NCBI GenBank assembly: GCA_017519415.1
Contig: JAFWSI010000063.1
Span: 17,866 to 81,865 of the forward strand
Direction of reading: 5' to 3'
DNA length: 64,000 nucleotides
Source: Ruminococcus sp.
GTDB taxonomy: Bacteria; Bacillota; Clostridia; Oscillospirales; Ruminococcaceae
The notes beneath the pieces are model-generated. The model was not told where the DNA came from, searched no databases, and was given only the letters and a program-made list of their open reading frames with translations. A program made the position numbers and the translations under genes. Shown piece after piece: positions 17,001 to 24,557 of the stretch (its first letter is position 1; each line of letters opens with the position of its first letter).

Positions 17001-18354
17001 TTGTCCTGCTGGAGTATATCCTGTAGAATTCATTCAGGAAGCTCTTATGGCCTTCTCAACAGACGGTCTTGATATCAGCGATCAGATAATCGGTCTTGAC
17101 GGTGCTATCATAGTAAGGCACGTTCCCGGTCCGTTTATTACAACGACAACCATTTCAGGTATTACCACCACAACCACAAGCGGTGACGGTTCCACAACCA
17201 CAACAACAAGCGGCGACGGAACAACAACCACAACAAGCGGTGACGGTTCCACAACCACTACAACAAGCGGTGACGGAACAACAACTACTACAAGCGGTGA
17301 CGGTTCCACAACCACAACAACAAGCGGTGACGGAACAACAACTACTACAAGCGGTGACGGTTCCACAACCACTACAACAAGCGGTGACGGAACAACAACC
17401 ACTACAAGCGGTGACGGTTCCACAACCACTACAACAAGCGGTGACGGAACAACTACCACAACAAGCGGCGGCGGTTCCACAACCACTACAACAAGCGGTG
17501 ACGGAACAACTACCACAACAAGCGGCGACGGTTCCACAACCACAACAACAAGCGGTGACGGAACAACAACCACTACAACAAATACAGGCACAACTACAAC
17601 AACCGAGCCCAATCCTTACACAACAACAACACTCGTAGGCTATGTAAAGACATACGCTGAGATCCAGACGCAGCCGGGTTACTACTTCAGCCATGATAAC
17701 GGTACCCGCGAGCCCGGTCAGAAGGGTGGCTTCGAAAAGAATCAGATCGTATCGCTCCGCCTCTTCGATGTTTATGAGGACGGCAAGGTAGTTGAGAGAC
17801 AGGATATCACAATGGATCCTGTTAACTTCAAGGGTGAGACACCCGAATCTGCTTACAACTCACGCACACACGTTGCTGAGAATGTAACAGTAGCCGACTT
17901 CAAGTACGATATACCCGTATACTACGGAGATCTCCAGCTTGCGGACAAGGACGGCAATCCTCTTACAGTACCTGCATATATCGGTGTAAAGGGTGATATA
18001 ACACTCAGCAACATCGTAGACGCAGTTGACGCTTCGACAGTACTGCATTATTATGCACTGCTCTCGACAGACGGCACACCTGATACAGTTAAGTGTCAGG
18101 ATACAGGAACCGGCTTACAGGTAGCATCGCCTACTTCAGAGCTGGATCAGCTTGCTGCATTCCTCGGTGATGTAACCGAGAACGAGTGGAGCGCTGATAA
18201 CTGGAAGAAGAAGAAGTCAGACAGAGTTCTTGACGCTGTTGACGCATCAAATATCCTTGCATTCTACGCAAGAGTATCTTCCGAGGACTATAAGGGCGTA
18301 TCCACACATGACATTTGGGACGAGGTACTCGGCTCAAAGAGATACGGCAAATAA
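14056..18354 (+). CDS. scaB: Scaffoldin ScaB: six cohesins, Thr-rich minisatellite linkers, X-dockerin
   Basis: A 1432-residue secreted scaffoldin. After the signal peptide come five cohesins in close tandem (about 58-190, 196-328, 339-472, 480-608, 617-744), a linker of SGDGTTTTT/SGDGSTTTT repeats (745-880), a sixth cohesin (886-1024), a second and longer linker of the same repeat (1030-1190) and a C-terminal X module plus dockerin (1195-1432; AYIGVKGDITLSNIVDAVDAS and VLDAVDASNILAFYARVSSED). Cohesins are recognised by openings such as VEWLIPTVTAAPGQTVSLPV and by VAGAQF. The X-dockerin is the ScaE-binding type. Published strains carry seven or nine cohesins here as I recall, so six is a distinct version. 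ATG at 14056 follows AAAGGA. Confidence 0.94.
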   Translation: MKKLLSAVTSVVMSLSLMTGAFASSVSAAGSLSASQPNVSMGEVLDVSANKTAANGTVEWLIPTVTAAPGQTVSLPVVVKGSKLAVAGAQFNIKAASPIAYSSATGGNAYGSEIVINDKTQKFAFGDEKGIERVAKDDSVVLTLNYTVPADCADGTYAVTWDGTFASDTDGGEITDGITFTPGAIVVNSKASAGQIEWVLDNVTAAPGETVTVNAKVNNSNNSALAVAGAQFLIKADSPVKYKTVKEGGAYASEIIANDNIQAFAFASKTGAGIVAADQATVVSVTYTVPSDCKEGKYAVKWSEGFVSDTDGKEITSNVKFTDGSITVKKDNPVSGKISWVLDNVKAEPGETVALNAVVEDSANVGVKVAGAQFLVKVDSPITYKSISEKSGYGPEIIANDNKQSFAFGHEKGTGVSAADGVKVFTLTYTVPADCPAGKYPVRWSNVFVSDTEGVDISENVLVIDGSITVGNPDPVQGEAEWVIPEVEGKPGETVTLAVKVKGDSALPVAGAQFVIKNPNDVIYKSATGSPYGADLIDNGQKFAFAQESGAGKTAKDGSEIMVLTYQIPENCAEGVYAVEWANQFVSDTAGDDITAKVTFVNGSIKVGKVDPVNGEAKWVIPDVAGERGKTVTLTVKVEGDSALPVAGAQFEITNPDAVTYQSATGSPYGAELIDNGKKFAFAQDSGAGKTAKDGAEIITLTFMVPENCPDGIYPIEWSKQFVSDATGKDITDKVVFVNGSINVGNVTTTSTTITGTTTTTSGDDSTTTTTSGDGTTTTTSGDGSTTTTTSGDGTTTTTSGDGSTTTTTSGDGTTTTTSGDGSTTTTTSGDGTITTTSGDGSTTTTTSGDGSTTTTTSGDGSTTTTTSGNGETGTTTTVTAPAGAIIWQIDTVTVNPGDKVALKIYVNDARGSKLPVAGGQFNIINANGITFVDATSGDAYGDELIANNTVKKFAFADAKGEGTVAANGSVVAYLNFTIPEDCPAGVYPVEFIQEALMAFSTDGLDISDQIIGLDGAIIVRHVPGPFITTTTISGITTTTTSGDGSTTTTTSGDGTTTTTSGDGSTTTTTSGDGTTTTTSGDGSTTTTTSGDGTTTTTSGDGSTTTTTSGDGTTTTTSGDGSTTTTTSGDGTTTTTSGGGSTTTTTSGDGTTTTTSGDGSTTTTTSGDGTTTTTTNTGTTTTTEPNPYTTTTLVGYVKTYAEIQTQPGYYFSHDNGTREPGQKGGFEKNQIVSLRLFDVYEDGKVVERQDITMDPVNFKGETPESAYNSRTHVAENVTVADFKYDIPVYYGDLQLADKDGNPLTVPAYIGVKGDITLSNIVDAVDASTVLHYYALLSTDGTPDTVKCQDTGTGLQVASPTSELDQLAAFLGDVTENEWSADNWKKKKSDRVLDAVDASNILAFYARVSSEDYKGVSTHDIWDEVLGSKRYGK
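16310..16672 (+). repeat. Thr-Ser-Gly-Asp coding minisatellite, linker 1 of scaB
   Basis: Tandem copies of a degenerate 27-30 bp unit (ACAACCACAACAAGCGGTGACGG core) encode TTTTTSGDG. Such repeats change copy number easily by slippage. The opposite strand reads as long Val-rich frames, which are artefacts. Confidence 0.85.
17160..17590 (+). repeat. Thr-Ser-Gly-Asp coding minisatellite, linker 2 of scaB
   Basis: Same unit as linker 1, about 15 copies, with one SGGG variant. It separates cohesin 6 from the X-dockerin and so sets the distance of the complex from the cell wall. Confidence 0.85.
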
Positions 18355-18362
18355 TCACAAAT

Positions 18363-18396
18363 CAAAAGGCAGACCTTCGGGTCTGCCTTTTTTTCA
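18363..18396 (+). terminator. Intrinsic terminator of the scaC-scaA-scaB unit
   Basis: AAAGGCAGACC-ttcg-GGTCTGCCTTT followed by a long T run, 8 bp after the scaB stop. It separates cttA transcriptionally from scaB. Confidence 0.88.
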
Positions 18397-18408
18397 TAAA
18401 ATTACCGG

Positions 18409-18437
18409 TTGACATATTAAAAAAGGCGTGGTATAAT
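18409..18437 (+). promoter_or_regulatory. Distal consensus promoter of cttA (P1)
   Basis: TTGACA (18409-18414), 17 bp, TATAAT (18432-18437), a perfect consensus located right behind the scaB terminator. Its transcript would carry a leader of about 320 nt. Confidence 0.7.
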
Positions 18438-18598
18438 GTCTCGGAAGGGTAATAAAAAAGCCCTAAAACGTCAAAAATAATACTAAAAGTTCAATTGCGC
18501 AAAAATATTACGAAGTAGTAATCGTCATATTGTGAAATAAGCACAAAAAAGCGGAAAATTAATCGTCAATTATTTTTGAAAAAAATCCGCTGTTCTGC

Positions 18599-18627
18599 TT
18601 GACTTATTGGTGTTTGTGTGATAAAAT
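18599..18627 (+). promoter_or_regulatory. Proximal promoter of cttA (P2)
   Basis: TTGACT (18599-18604), 17 bp, TAAAAT (18622-18627). The following leader has GGGCG (18699-18703) that can pair with CGCCC (18720-18724). Confidence 0.55.
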
Positions 18628-18765
18628 GTAGTTATGAATTTCTGGGTGAAGTGTATGCTGACGCAGACAGACATCCCGAAATTACGCCTAATGCAAGGGC
18701 GACTTGTTTATTGGGGCAACGCCCTCAGCAAAAGGGGAATAAACATGTTAGAGAGGTATAGAACA

Positions 18766-20856
18766 ATGAAGAATTCATTATTCAAAAGAGCTGTTGCAGT
18801 AGCAGCGTCATTACCGCTGGCTCTCACACAGTGTCTCACCTATGCAAATGCTGTAACAAGTGATGCTGTTCAGGGGACCGCTAAGATTGTACAGGCAGAA
18901 GGCGCAGAGGACATCACGATCGAATCAATTCTTAAGATCGAAAAGGACAAGACAGTTTCAGAGTGGAATTCCACAGTATCGGCTGCTCTTACAGAGGCAG
19001 GCGCTAAGTCAGGCTCTATCGATCTTACACCTTATGTAAACAAGCTTGTTGAGAAGGCTAAGTCATACGGCCCCGCATTAAAGGCTGCACTTGATAAATA
19101 TGTTGTTCCCAACGGCGCTACATATGAGATCAAGGATAATCATGATATAATCCTCAAGGCTAAGCTTTCACAGCCTGATTTCAACGGTAACTATAAGAAC
19201 ACATTCGGAGGTCTCCTTGCTGACATCGGCAAGAAGTACGGCGCTCCTTCTCTTGACTATGTTGACTTCTCAGCTGTAAAGGTTGCAGGAGATCTTACGA
19301 TCACCATCAAGGCTTCACAGCTCGACGCTGGTACAGAGGTTCCCGTAACCTTCGAGTACAAGACCGAGAGTGGAAAGACCTACGGTCTCGCTGAGATCCC
19401 CGCTATCGTTGAGGCTAAGGCAAAGCAGCTCAAGGCTATCGGCGATGCAGCGATCGACAAGCAGGTTCCTGCTGACAAGGCTGCCGAGGCTAAGGCAGAG
19501 TTCGATGAGAATGCTGACAAGATAATCAACAAGATTATTGAGGCTGAAAAGTACTTCCAGGACGTTCTCAACAGATTCAAGAAGGGCGAAGTTAATACTG
19601 CTGACAATGCAGCAGAGGTTATTGCAAGAGCAAACAGCAAGCTCGCTAAGAAGGGCTATGACAAGTATATCAAGCTCGCTGATACAGCTACAAAGATAGC
19701 TACATCAGATTTCGTATCAAATGCATATGCCAAGGCACTTGCAGATATCGATACAAAGGGCAGAGTAAAGATCACTGCTGAGCAGATCGGCGCAGCTGTT
19801 GATTCTGTAACAGATATCATGTATCAGCTCAGCCCCGGACAGGGTATCTTCTCAGGTCACCTTCCAGATGCAGAGCAGGCTGAGGTTAAGGCATGGGTTG
19901 AAGAGCAGGGCAACGTATTCGTTGACTCCTTCAAGAAGATCACAGCTAAGGTAACCTTTGACGACAAGCTCGCAAACGGCGCTGTAGATCTCCAGATCGA
20001 GAGAGTTCTCGTAACAGAGACAACTTCAACAACTACATCTACCACAACATCCACAACTACATCCACCGATACAACAACAACTACTACATCAACAGATACA
20101 ACTACATCAACAACAACTGATACGACCACAACCTCCACATCAACATCTACATCTACATCCACAACTACACTTCCCACACTTACAACTTCAGTTGTAAAGT
20201 CTTATGTTGAGGTAAAGTCTGTTTCAGCATTCTACCTTAACACAGAGGATGAGTTCGATAAGGATCAAATCACTGAGGTTATCGAACATACAGTTTACGT
20301 TGAGGACGTTGTAAAGAACGACAAGCTCGATATTATCGAGGGCGAGACTGTAAAGGACATCACTGCTGACGTTAACTTTGGTTCTGCTACACCTTCCAAC
20401 ACCTACAAGAAGGGCACAGAGAAGTTCGAGTATCAGATCCCTGTTTACGCTAACGGCACAGCTCTTAAGGACGCAGACGGCGAGCCTGTAGTAGTTACAG
20501 CTTACATCGGCGTTAAGGGCGACGTAAGCCTCGACAGCGAGGCAAACGCAGTTGACGCTTCACAGGCGCTCCACTACTATGCAGAGCTTTCGTCCAACGG
20601 TCAGACACCTAAGGATGTACAGCTTTCAAGCAGCTCACTGGTAGCTTCACCTGAGGATATGTACGATGCATTCGCAGCATTCCTTGGCGATGTTTGTCAG
20701 CTCAGCGGCGAGAAGGTTTCAAGATTCGCTACAAAGAGCGAGAGAGTAATCAACGCAGTTGATGCTTCCGATATCCTTGCATACTATGCAAGAAGATCCT
20801 CTGAGGACTACGCTTCCAAGAGCGACAAGGAGATCTGGGAAGAGGTTCGCCCCTAA
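18766..20856 (+). CDS. cttA: CttA, cellulose-binding anchoring protein with X-dockerin
   Basis: A 696-residue secreted protein: signal peptide (about 1-25), a substrate-binding region (about 30-415), a Thr/Ser linker (about 420-470) and a C-terminal X module plus dockerin (about 475-696; TAYIGVKGDVSLDSEANAVDAS and VINAVDASDILAYYARRSSED) closely like that of ScaB. In R. flavefaciens CttA sits between scaB and scaE, binds cellulose, and docks on ScaE. The N-terminal region reads as Lys/Ala-rich and largely helical, unlike classic beta-sandwich CBMs. Start 18766 follows GAGAGG at proper distance; an alternative ATG at 18745 (seven residues longer, behind AAGGGG) is possible, and the frame stays open back to 18634. 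Confidence 0.9.
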   Translation: MKNSLFKRAVAVAASLPLALTQCLTYANAVTSDAVQGTAKIVQAEGAEDITIESILKIEKDKTVSEWNSTVSAALTEAGAKSGSIDLTPYVNKLVEKAKSYGPALKAALDKYVVPNGATYEIKDNHDIILKAKLSQPDFNGNYKNTFGGLLADIGKKYGAPSLDYVDFSAVKVAGDLTITIKASQLDAGTEVPVTFEYKTESGKTYGLAEIPAIVEAKAKQLKAIGDAAIDKQVPADKAAEAKAEFDENADKIINKIIEAEKYFQDVLNRFKKGEVNTADNAAEVIARANSKLAKKGYDKYIKLADTATKIATSDFVSNAYAKALADIDTKGRVKITAEQIGAAVDSVTDIMYQLSPGQGIFSGHLPDAEQAEVKAWVEEQGNVFVDSFKKITAKVTFDDKLANGAVDLQIERVLVTETTSTTTSTTTSTTTSTDTTTTTTSTDTTTSTTTDTTTTSTSTSTSTSTTTLPTLTTSVVKSYVEVKSVSAFYLNTEDEFDKDQITEVIEHTVYVEDVVKNDKLDIIEGETVKDITADVNFGSATPSNTYKKGTEKFEYQIPVYANGTALKDADGEPVVVTAYIGVKGDVSLDSEANAVDASQALHYYAELSSNGQTPKDVQLSSSSLVASPEDMYDAFAAFLGDVCQLSGEKVSRFATKSERVINAVDASDILAYYARRSSEDYASKSDKEIWEEVRP

Positions 20857-20879
20857 AAGAACCTGAAACACAGAATGTT

Positions 20880-20910
20880 TTATCTGCCGCCATTCCGCGG
20901 CGGCAGATAA
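20880..20910 (+). other. Strong hairpin between cttA and scaE
   Basis: Perfect 12-bp stem TTATCTGCCGCC/GGCGGCAGATAA with a 7-base loop but no T run. Likely an mRNA stability or partial-termination element that sets the ratio of scaE to cttA message. Confidence 0.65.
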
Positions 20911-20946
20911 CATATATATAAAACTATCTGAAAGGAAATAATAACA

Positions 20947-21882
20947 ATGAAGAAGAATGCTTTAAAGAGTGCTTTTTGCGCACTCGCAGTTTCAGCTGTA
21001 GCTCTTTCAGCAACTGCTGTATCAGCACTTGCTGCAGGTCCTGCAAAGAACGCTGATGCTTACGATTTAAAGGGCCTTGATCCTTCAAAGGCAGCAACAA
21101 AGCCCACTATCTCACTGAGCCAGATCACTCTTACAGAGGCTGAGGCTAAGGCTAACCCCACACAGAAGATCGAGCTCAAGGTTAGCGGCGCTGAGGGCAA
21201 GTATGCTCCTACAGGTTTCCACATCACATATGATGAGAGACTCACAATCAAGAAGACTTCCACAGGCAGATTCGCAAAGAAGGGCGACGCAGGTGAGGAG
21301 CTCGGACAGGATCAGACAGCTAACGGAACACACGGTTTCTTCCTTACAACCGACGGTTCTGATAACTACGGTCTTGACGGTGTTCTCTGGTCATTTGAGC
21401 TTACACTTCCTTCTGACGCTAAGGCTGGTGACAAGTATCCTGTAGAGATCGAGTACAGATCTACAGAGAACGCTAAGGACCTTTTCACAAACCGTCAGCA
21501 GGATAACGAGGGTCAGCTCATGCAGGCCTGGGTATTCACACAGGGTATCGAGCAGGGCTACATCGAGATCGAGGGCGGCACAACAACTACTACAACAGCT
21601 ACTACAACATCTACATCTACTTCAACTTCTACATCTACATCTACAAGCACATCCACATCTACAAGCACCTCCACATCTACTTCTACAACTACAAGCGGTT
21701 CCGGTACAACAACTACAACTACCAAGAAGCCTGTAACAACAACTTCTACAACTAAGAAGGCAACAACAACAACCAAGAAGGGTGATTCACCCAAGACTGG
21801 TGACGTTGGCGCAGGCGTAGCAGTTGCTGGTCTCGCTGTCGCAGTAGGTACAGCATTTGCTCTCAGAAAGAAGGAAGACTAA
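20947..21882 (+). CDS. scaE: ScaE, sortase-anchored cohesin that holds the cellulosome on the cell wall
   Basis: A 311-residue surface protein: signal peptide (1-30), one cohesin (about 45-205; KIELKVSGAEGKYAPTGFHITY), a Thr/Ser linker with long TST repeats (about 215-275), then a cell-wall sorting signal with SPKTG (LPXTG-like), a hydrophobic stretch and the tail RKKED. In the known system this cohesin binds the X-dockerins of ScaB and CttA, so ScaE links the whole complex and the cellulose-binding protein to peptidoglycan. SPKTG instead of LPKTG is a variant that the local sortase must accept; no sortase gene is in this window. Ribosome-binding site GAAAGGA. Confidence 0.93.
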   Translation: MKKNALKSAFCALAVSAVALSATAVSALAAGPAKNADAYDLKGLDPSKAATKPTISLSQITLTEAEAKANPTQKIELKVSGAEGKYAPTGFHITYDERLTIKKTSTGRFAKKGDAGEELGQDQTANGTHGFFLTTDGSDNYGLDGVLWSFELTLPSDAKAGDKYPVEIEYRSTENAKDLFTNRQQDNEGQLMQAWVFTQGIEQGYIEIEGGTTTTTTATTTSTSTSTSTSTSTSTSTSTSTSTSTSTTTSGSGTTTTTTKKPVTTTSTTKKATTTTKKGDSPKTGDVGAGVAVAGLAVAVGTAFALRKKED

Positions 21883-21912
21883 TTAATTAGTCGTAATTCA
21901 TACTGAATAATC

Positions 21913-21942
21913 AAAGGCTCTCCTAAAGGAGAGCCTTTTTTT
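21913..21942. terminator. Terminator shared by scaE and the convergent ttcA-like gene
   Basis: AAAGGCTCTCCT-aa-AGGAGAGCCTTT with a T run on the plus strand. It overlaps the end of the minus-strand gene. Confidence 0.85.
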
Positions 21943-22687
21943 AGTCCTTATTTGCGGGCGGAGTCCGGTTTATCCCGCCCCAGCCGTCTATACCGGCGCG
22001 TTTCATAGCTCCGAAGAGCCTGTCCTTGAAGCCGTGATCCTTTCGCTCCATGTCCGCAAGGAAGTCCTTGGTCTTCTGCCTGTTGGTATGGCCGTCGGCA
22101 GGGCAGACAGACTTCACAATGGGGAGCTCGTTTTTCCTTGCAGCCCTGCGTATTTCCTTCTCGGGAGCAAATACCAAAGGACGTATAACCGTGACCTTTT
22201 TATTGGTCAGGTAGGTGCTGGGTGAAAAGCAGCCTATACGCCCCTCGGTAAAGAGATTCATCACAAAGGTCTCCACCGCGTCGTCGTAGTTGTGCCCGAG
22301 AGCCACCTTGTTGCAGCCAAGGTCGTTGGCGGCGTTATGGAGAGCGCCCCTCCTCATGCGTGCGCAGAGACTGCACGGGCTGGGCTCCTTTCTCACGTCG
22401 AAAACTATCTCGCCTATCTGAGTAGGTATAACGTGGTACTCCACGCCCTGCCCTTCGCAGAGCTCCGCCACCGCCGAGAAGTCGGGTCTGCTGTCCCTGA
22501 AGCCCATATCGAGGGTGACACCCACCACCTCGTAATCTATACCGATAAAGCGCCTGAGAAGTATGAGCCCCTGGAGGAGCACAAGACTGTCCTTGCCTCC
22601 CGATACTCCCACGAGTATCCTGTCTCCGTCGTTTATTAGCCCGTACTCCTGAATGGCCTTGCGCATATAACCGAGAATTTTCTGCAT
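21941..22687 (-). CDS. TtcA-family tRNA thiolation protein (PP-loop ATPase)
   Basis: About 248 residues of an adenylating PP-loop enzyme. The ATP-binding motif VGVSGGKDSLVLL lies near residue 28. The CxxC pair in PSPCSLCARMRRGAL and a further Cys in VKSVCPADGH match the iron-sulfur cysteines of the TtcA (tRNA 2-thiocytidine) family, and ALGHNYDDAVETFVMN is the usual second motif. Exact tRNA target cannot be told from sequence alone. The ATG at 22687 has GGAGAG six bases upstream; the ATG two codons earlier (22693) would touch that site. Promoter at 22717-22745. Confidence 0.87.
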   Translation of the reverse strand: MQKILGYMRKAIQEYGLINDGDRILVGVSGGKDSLVLLQGLILLRRFIGIDYEVVGVTLDMGFRDSRPDFSAVAELCEGQGVEYHVIPTQIGEIVFDVRKEPSPCSLCARMRRGALHNAANDLGCNKVALGHNYDDAVETFVMNLFTEGRIGCFSPSTYLTNKKVTVIRPLVFAPEKEIRRAARKNELPIVKSVCPADGHTNRQKTKDFLADMERKDHGFKDRLFGAMKRAGIDGWGGINRTPPANKD

Positions 22688-22716
22688 TTTCATCTCTCCG
22701 TAGTTCTTTTTTTCAG

Positions 22717-22745
22717 ATTATAGCATAAATAATGCTGAATTGCAA
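22717..22745 (-). promoter_or_regulatory. Promoter of the ttcA-like gene
   Basis: On the minus strand TTGCAA (22740-22745), 17 bp, TATAAT (22717-22722). Confidence 0.65.
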
Positions 22746-22817
22746 GTGAAAACGTCTGTTTTTGGCGCTTTTTAACGTCCTGATTTTAACATATTTGTGA
22801 ATTTTTGCAAATAAAAC

Positions 22818-22846
22818 TTGCAAAGTACGAAAAAATATATTATAAT
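22818..22846 (+). promoter_or_regulatory. Promoter of galE
   Basis: TTGCAA (22818-22823), 17 bp, TATAAT (22841-22846). The leader of about 110 nt holds consecutive hairpins CCTGAAC/GTTCAGG and GCGGAA/TTCCGC before the AGGAGG site. Confidence 0.65.
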
Positions 22847-22961
22847 ATAAAGTGACCCCCTATAACCGCTGTCAGGCAGCTATAGGCCTGAACTCCGTTC
22901 AGGGCGCGGAAAACCCCGGAATACAGGGCTTCCGCATACATATTTTCAGGAGGAAACAATA

Positions 22962-23975
22962 ATGGGAAAAATACTCGTTACGGGCGGTACCGGATTCATC
23001 GGCAGCCACACCTGCGTTGAGCTCCTTGCCAACGGTTATGATATTATAATAATGGACAACCTCAGCAACTCCAAGGAGGCTGCTGTGGACAGGATAGAGA
23101 AGATAAGCGGCAAAAAGGTGAAGTTCTACAATGCGGATATGTGCGACTACGCCGCAGTAGCAGCCATATTCAAAGAGAACGACATCGACGCCGTCGTACA
23201 CTTCGCAGGCTTCAAGGCAGTGGGCGAGTCCGTAAAGAAGCCCATAGAGTACTACACCAACAACCTTTACGGCACACTGATACTTCTCCGCGTTATGGAG
23301 GAATTTGGCTGCAAGAGGATAGTGTTCTCCTCCTCTGCAACTGTATACGGAGTTGACAACAAGGCTCCCTATGTGGAGGATATGCCCACCTCGGCAACCA
23401 ACCCCTACGGCTACACAAAGGTAATGATAGAGCAGATGCTCCGCGACGTATGCGTAGCCGACAGTGAGTTCACAGCCGTTGCACTTAGGTACTTCAATCC
23501 CATAGGAGCCCACAAGAGCGGACTCCTCGGCGAAGATCCCAACGGCATACCCAACAACCTTGTGCCCTACATTGCACAGGTGGCGATCGGCAAGCTGGAG
23601 CAGCTCAGCGTATTCGGAAACGATTATGATACACCCGACGGAACGGGCGTAAGAGATTATATCCACGTTGTGGACCTTGCAGAGGGACACGTCTGCGCAA
23701 TAGACTACGCCATGAAGCATAAGGGCTTCGAGGCGGTAAATCTCGGTACGGGAAGGGGCTCCAGCGTTCTCGAGGTAGTAGCGGCCTACGAAAAGGCCTG
23801 CGGCAAGCCCATACCCAAGCGCATGGCACCTCGCCGCGCAGGAGATATAGACTCCACCTACGCCGATGCCTCAAAGGCAAAGGAGATATTCGGCTGGGTC
23901 GCAAAGTCGGATATAGACGAGATGTGCGCGGACAGCTGGAATTTTACAAAGCTGAATCCTCAGGGAATAAACTGA
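22962..23975 (+). CDS. galE: UDP-glucose 4-epimerase
   Basis: Interconverts UDP-glucose and UDP-galactose with tightly bound NAD. The 337-residue extended SDR protein has the Rossmann motif GGTGFIGSHTCVELL at the N-terminus, FAGFKAVGES, SSSATVYG, and the catalytic Tyr-Lys in NPYGYTKVMIEQ. The C-terminal part carries NLVPYIAQVAIG and VRDYIHVVDLAEGH, both typical of GalE. AGGAGG lies nine bases ahead of the ATG. The following small membrane protein, 34 bp away, may be in the same transcript. Confidence 0.95.
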   Translation: MGKILVTGGTGFIGSHTCVELLANGYDIIIMDNLSNSKEAAVDRIEKISGKKVKFYNADMCDYAAVAAIFKENDIDAVVHFAGFKAVGESVKKPIEYYTNNLYGTLILLRVMEEFGCKRIVFSSSATVYGVDNKAPYVEDMPTSATNPYGYTKVMIEQMLRDVCVADSEFTAVALRYFNPIGAHKSGLLGEDPNGIPNNLVPYIAQVAIGKLEQLSVFGNDYDTPDGTGVRDYIHVVDLAEGHVCAIDYAMKHKGFEAVNLGTGRGSSVLEVVAAYEKACGKPIPKRMAPRRAGDIDSTYADASKAKEIFGWVAKSDIDEMCADSWNFTKLNPQGIN

Positions 23976-24009
23976 TAGAAAGGAGAGGCGCTGAGGCGCC
24001 TGTAAGACC

Positions 24010-24504
24010 ATGACAGAACAGCTCAGAAATCTGCTGATTTTATTGGCGGCGATAGTTGTAATCCTCATACTCATAATGCTGCTCTTCAGCGGCAGAAGTC
24101 CGTTCAGACGGCTCCTCTCGCTGTTCCTTGAAGAGAGGCACGACGACGGAGGGGAATACGAGGCACGGGCAAGCGCCGCGCCTGCAAGGATGACCCCCTC
24201 TGACCGCAGGGCGAACGTTCAGGAGGAGCCCGTTCAGAAGCGAACCTCAGAGCCTATCGTGGAAATGGCAACTCTCATAAGGAAGAGCGACGATCGTCTG
24301 AGAGTCATAGAGAGTACGGGGCAGATAAGGCTTGTGGACGAGTATTACGAGCTTGTATTCGTTACGAGAAAGGGACATAAGCTAAAGATAGAGTGCTCGG
24401 CGGAGGCGTACGAAAAGGTGCCCTTCAATCAGCAGGGCTCCCTTACATACAGGCGTAATACCCTTGTGAAGTTCAAGTATTACGAGGATACGGTTTTCAA
24501 CTAA
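24010..24504 (+). CDS. Single-pass membrane protein with DUF2500-like C-terminal domain
   Basis: 164 residues. One N-terminal membrane helix (about 8-27, LILLAAIVVILILIMLL), a charged linker, and a small beta-rich domain (about 95-164; LVFVTRKGHKLKIECSAEAYEKV, GSLTYRRNTLVKF) resembling DUF2500-type domains of unknown role. The ribosome-binding site is odd: AAAGGAG lies about 25 bases from the ATG, but a GGCGC-tgag-GCGCC hairpin between them (23987-24000) would bring it close. Family assignment is tentative. Confidence 0.75.
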   Translation: MTEQLRNLLILLAAIVVILILIMLLFSGRSPFRRLLSLFLEERHDDGGEYEARASAAPARMTPSDRRANVQEEPVQKRTSEPIVEMATLIRKSDDRLRVIESTGQIRLVDEYYELVFVTRKGHKLKIECSAEAYEKVPFNQQGSLTYRRNTLVKFKYYEDTVFN

Positions 24505-24557
24505 TAAAATAGAGGGGCGGCTGAGGTCGTCCCTGTTTTGTATACACGGGAGGAAAT

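Noticed and set aside
16194-17612. Long Val-rich and Gln-rich open frames opposite to or shifted from the scaB linkers
   Set aside because: They are produced by the Thr-coding minisatellite in other frames; no ribosome-binding site or domain.
22852-22961. Riboswitch in the galE leader
   Set aside because: Three simple hairpins without a recognisable aptamer consensus.
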